Shown here in pieces: positions 63,092 to 64,000 of a stretch of DNA of 64,000 bases (position 1 is the first letter of the stretch; the number at the start of each line of letters is the position of its first letter). Under the pieces are notes generated by a model. It ran no database searches. It was not told where the DNA came from and saw only the letters and a program-made list of their open reading frames with translations. The position numbers and the translations under genes were made by a program. The DNA is from JAJPKK01 sp963800215. Its GTDB lineage: Bacteria > Pseudomonadota > Alphaproteobacteria > Rhizobiales > Xanthobacteraceae. The DNA is taken from NCBI GenBank assembly GCA_963800215.1, contig CAWCZY010000007.1, positions 1 to 64,000 of the forward strand, given 5' to 3'.

Positions 63092-64000
63092 TGGTTCTTG
63101 CGTCCCACATTACGAACGAGGAAGTGCGTCGTCACGGCCAGCGGCAAAGCCAGGAGAAACGCGATAAGGATGAATATCCGGGGATTGAGGGACAGCCACC
63201 CGGCCATCATCAGACGCTCGTTGTGTATCGATAACTCCTGCGTCGCGACGTATCGTCTGGACTCCGGTTCGCGCCCTGACACCGCGCCGGTCGATTCGTC
63301 CAGGACCGACAATCGTCCCGACAGGCGCGACCAGACGCTCGGCTCGACCAGGCACGTCACGGAGCTGTTGAGCGTGGCCGGCGTCGGGCTCGATATGATC
63401 GTAACGACGGAGTTGGGATCGCCCTGGCGGGGCCCCTGCGCGACCAGCAGCGAGGCGCCGGAGAGAAGATCCAACGAGGCGGCTCCCGTGGCCGGATCGG
63501 CGTCCCAACCGATCAGCCTGCGTACAGTCGCGATCAGGCGCCTGACATTGGCGCTCCCGTAATCGGTTGGAATTGCGCTGGTTACTTCCGTGAGATTCTC
63601 GTTGGTTTGCTCTCGCGGCGGATCCGCATCCTGGGTGTTCCGCCGGTCTGCTACGCACGCATCGGGCCAATCGCCTTCGTATGCGCGCCTTCGCAAGGCA
63701 CCGAGCGAGATCGGTGACCGGGCAGCCGGCGGCCGCTCGGCCGACGCGGACCAGGCCTGCCGGACCACATCGGGGTCGAGTTGTGCCTCCCGCATGCTCG
63801 CCGGATCGAGCGCGCGCGCCGGCGCAACGACGAGAAGATCGCCCGATTTACCGGCTGGCTGTTTCGTGGTGAACGAAAACGAAATCTGCCGGCCCGCCGC
63901 CAGGCCGAGGCGCGCCATGACCGTCAGTGCCGCACCCAGCGTCGCCCGATCCGGTGTCGGAACGGCCAGCGTCATTTTTCCATCGGAGACGGCGAACGGG
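63088..64000 (-). CDS. bcsB: Cellulose synthase regulatory subunit BcsB (partial, C-terminal part)
   Basis: The frame is open to the right edge, so only the last ~303 residues are seen. The text (GKMTLAVPTPDRATLGAALT, AAGRQISFSFTTKQPAGKSG, DLLVVAPARALDPASMREAQ) matches the periplasmic flavodoxin/carbohydrate-binding part of BcsB, and the final membrane helix RIFILIAFLLALPLAVTTHF anchors it to the synthase BcsA. The 4-base overlap with bcsZ shows operon order bcsB-bcsZ-TPR. bcsA should lie beyond the edge. c-di-GMP activation is the known control of the complex. Confidence 0.88.
   Translation of the reverse strand, partial: PFAVSDGKMTLAVPTPDRATLGAALTVMARLGLAAGRQISFSFTTKQPAGKSGDLLVVAPARALDPASMREAQLDPDVVRQAWSASAERPPAARSPISLGALRRRAYEGDWPDACVADRRNTQDADPPREQTNENLTEVTSAIPTDYGSANVRRLIATVRRLIGWDADPATGAASLDLLSGASLLVAQGPRQGDPNSVVTIISSPTPATLNSSVTCLVEPSVWSRLSGRLSVLDESTGAVSGREPESRRYVATQELSIHNERLMMAGWLSLNPRIFILIAFLLALPLAVTTHFLVRNVGRKNQ

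Overview
The window is a high-GC chromosomal segment from an alphaproteobacterium. It looks like Hyphomicrobiales, close to Nitrobacteraceae/Xanthobacteraceae. That guess rests on family content typical of the order (tandem PilZ protein, BTLCP cysteine peptidase, PAS_5 protein, DUF1150, DUF3126, YidD, Bug-type binding protein) and on palindromic intergenic repeats of the Bradyrhizobium kind. I cannot name a species. No rRNA, tRNA or CRISPR array was recognised. About twenty genes, including essential ones such as folE and cysE, are split by single-base indels, often in G/C runs. I read most of these as sequence errors rather than true decay, although the genes are broken as given and are typed pseudogene for that reason.

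Layout. 1-1559: livG/livF transporter ATPases, heavily frameshifted, followed by the start of a secreted protein. 1846-3104: ECF sigma and anti-sigma pair. 3408-6965: ureide operon (UraD-HIU hydrolase fusion, dihydropyrimidinase-type hydrolase, PucG-type aminotransferase). 7076-10926: L,D-transpeptidase, then a Rieske protein, a small protein and an amidohydrolase. 11087-18546: housekeeping genes hisI, folE, an Fe-S scaffold, a ClpP-fold periplasmic protein, yidD, a TPR-like membrane protein and thrS. 18547-24784: Bug binding protein between direct repeats, NHL-repeat secreted protein, TauE-type permease, sulfatase. 25078-27383: a secreted-protein gene plus two detached copies of its 3' end. 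27518-34032: nitroreductase, flavin reductase, patatin, CBS protein, rhomboid, PAS_5, PilZ and BTLCP peptidase.

34033-37457 is a lower-GC accessory island carrying a probable PD-(D/E)XK nuclease gene and an Arr-like ADP-ribosyltransferase gene. 37523-46389: secreted heme/propeller protein, gamma carbonic anhydrase, small membrane proteins, cysE, alpha/beta hydrolase and a beta/gamma-crystallin protein. Inside this stretch, at 41711-43123, a 1.2-kb insertion carries the 'mobile mystery' pair (XRE regulator plus Fic protein) between two perfect 103-bp copies of the host gene's 3' end. This is the most striking structure in the window.

46441-59479: assorted membrane and secreted proteins, hydroxypyruvate isomerase-like protein, a methyltransferase with a methylenetetrahydrofolate reductase-like protein, a YciI/ECF42 sigma pair, a secreted protein ending in polyglutamine, an internally deleted LVIVD-type gene, and a gentisate dioxygenase-like cupin opposite a SnoaL-like protein. 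59660-64000: a lipoprotein and the end of a cellulose synthase operon (bcsB, bcsZ, TPR protein), with bcsB running off the right edge.
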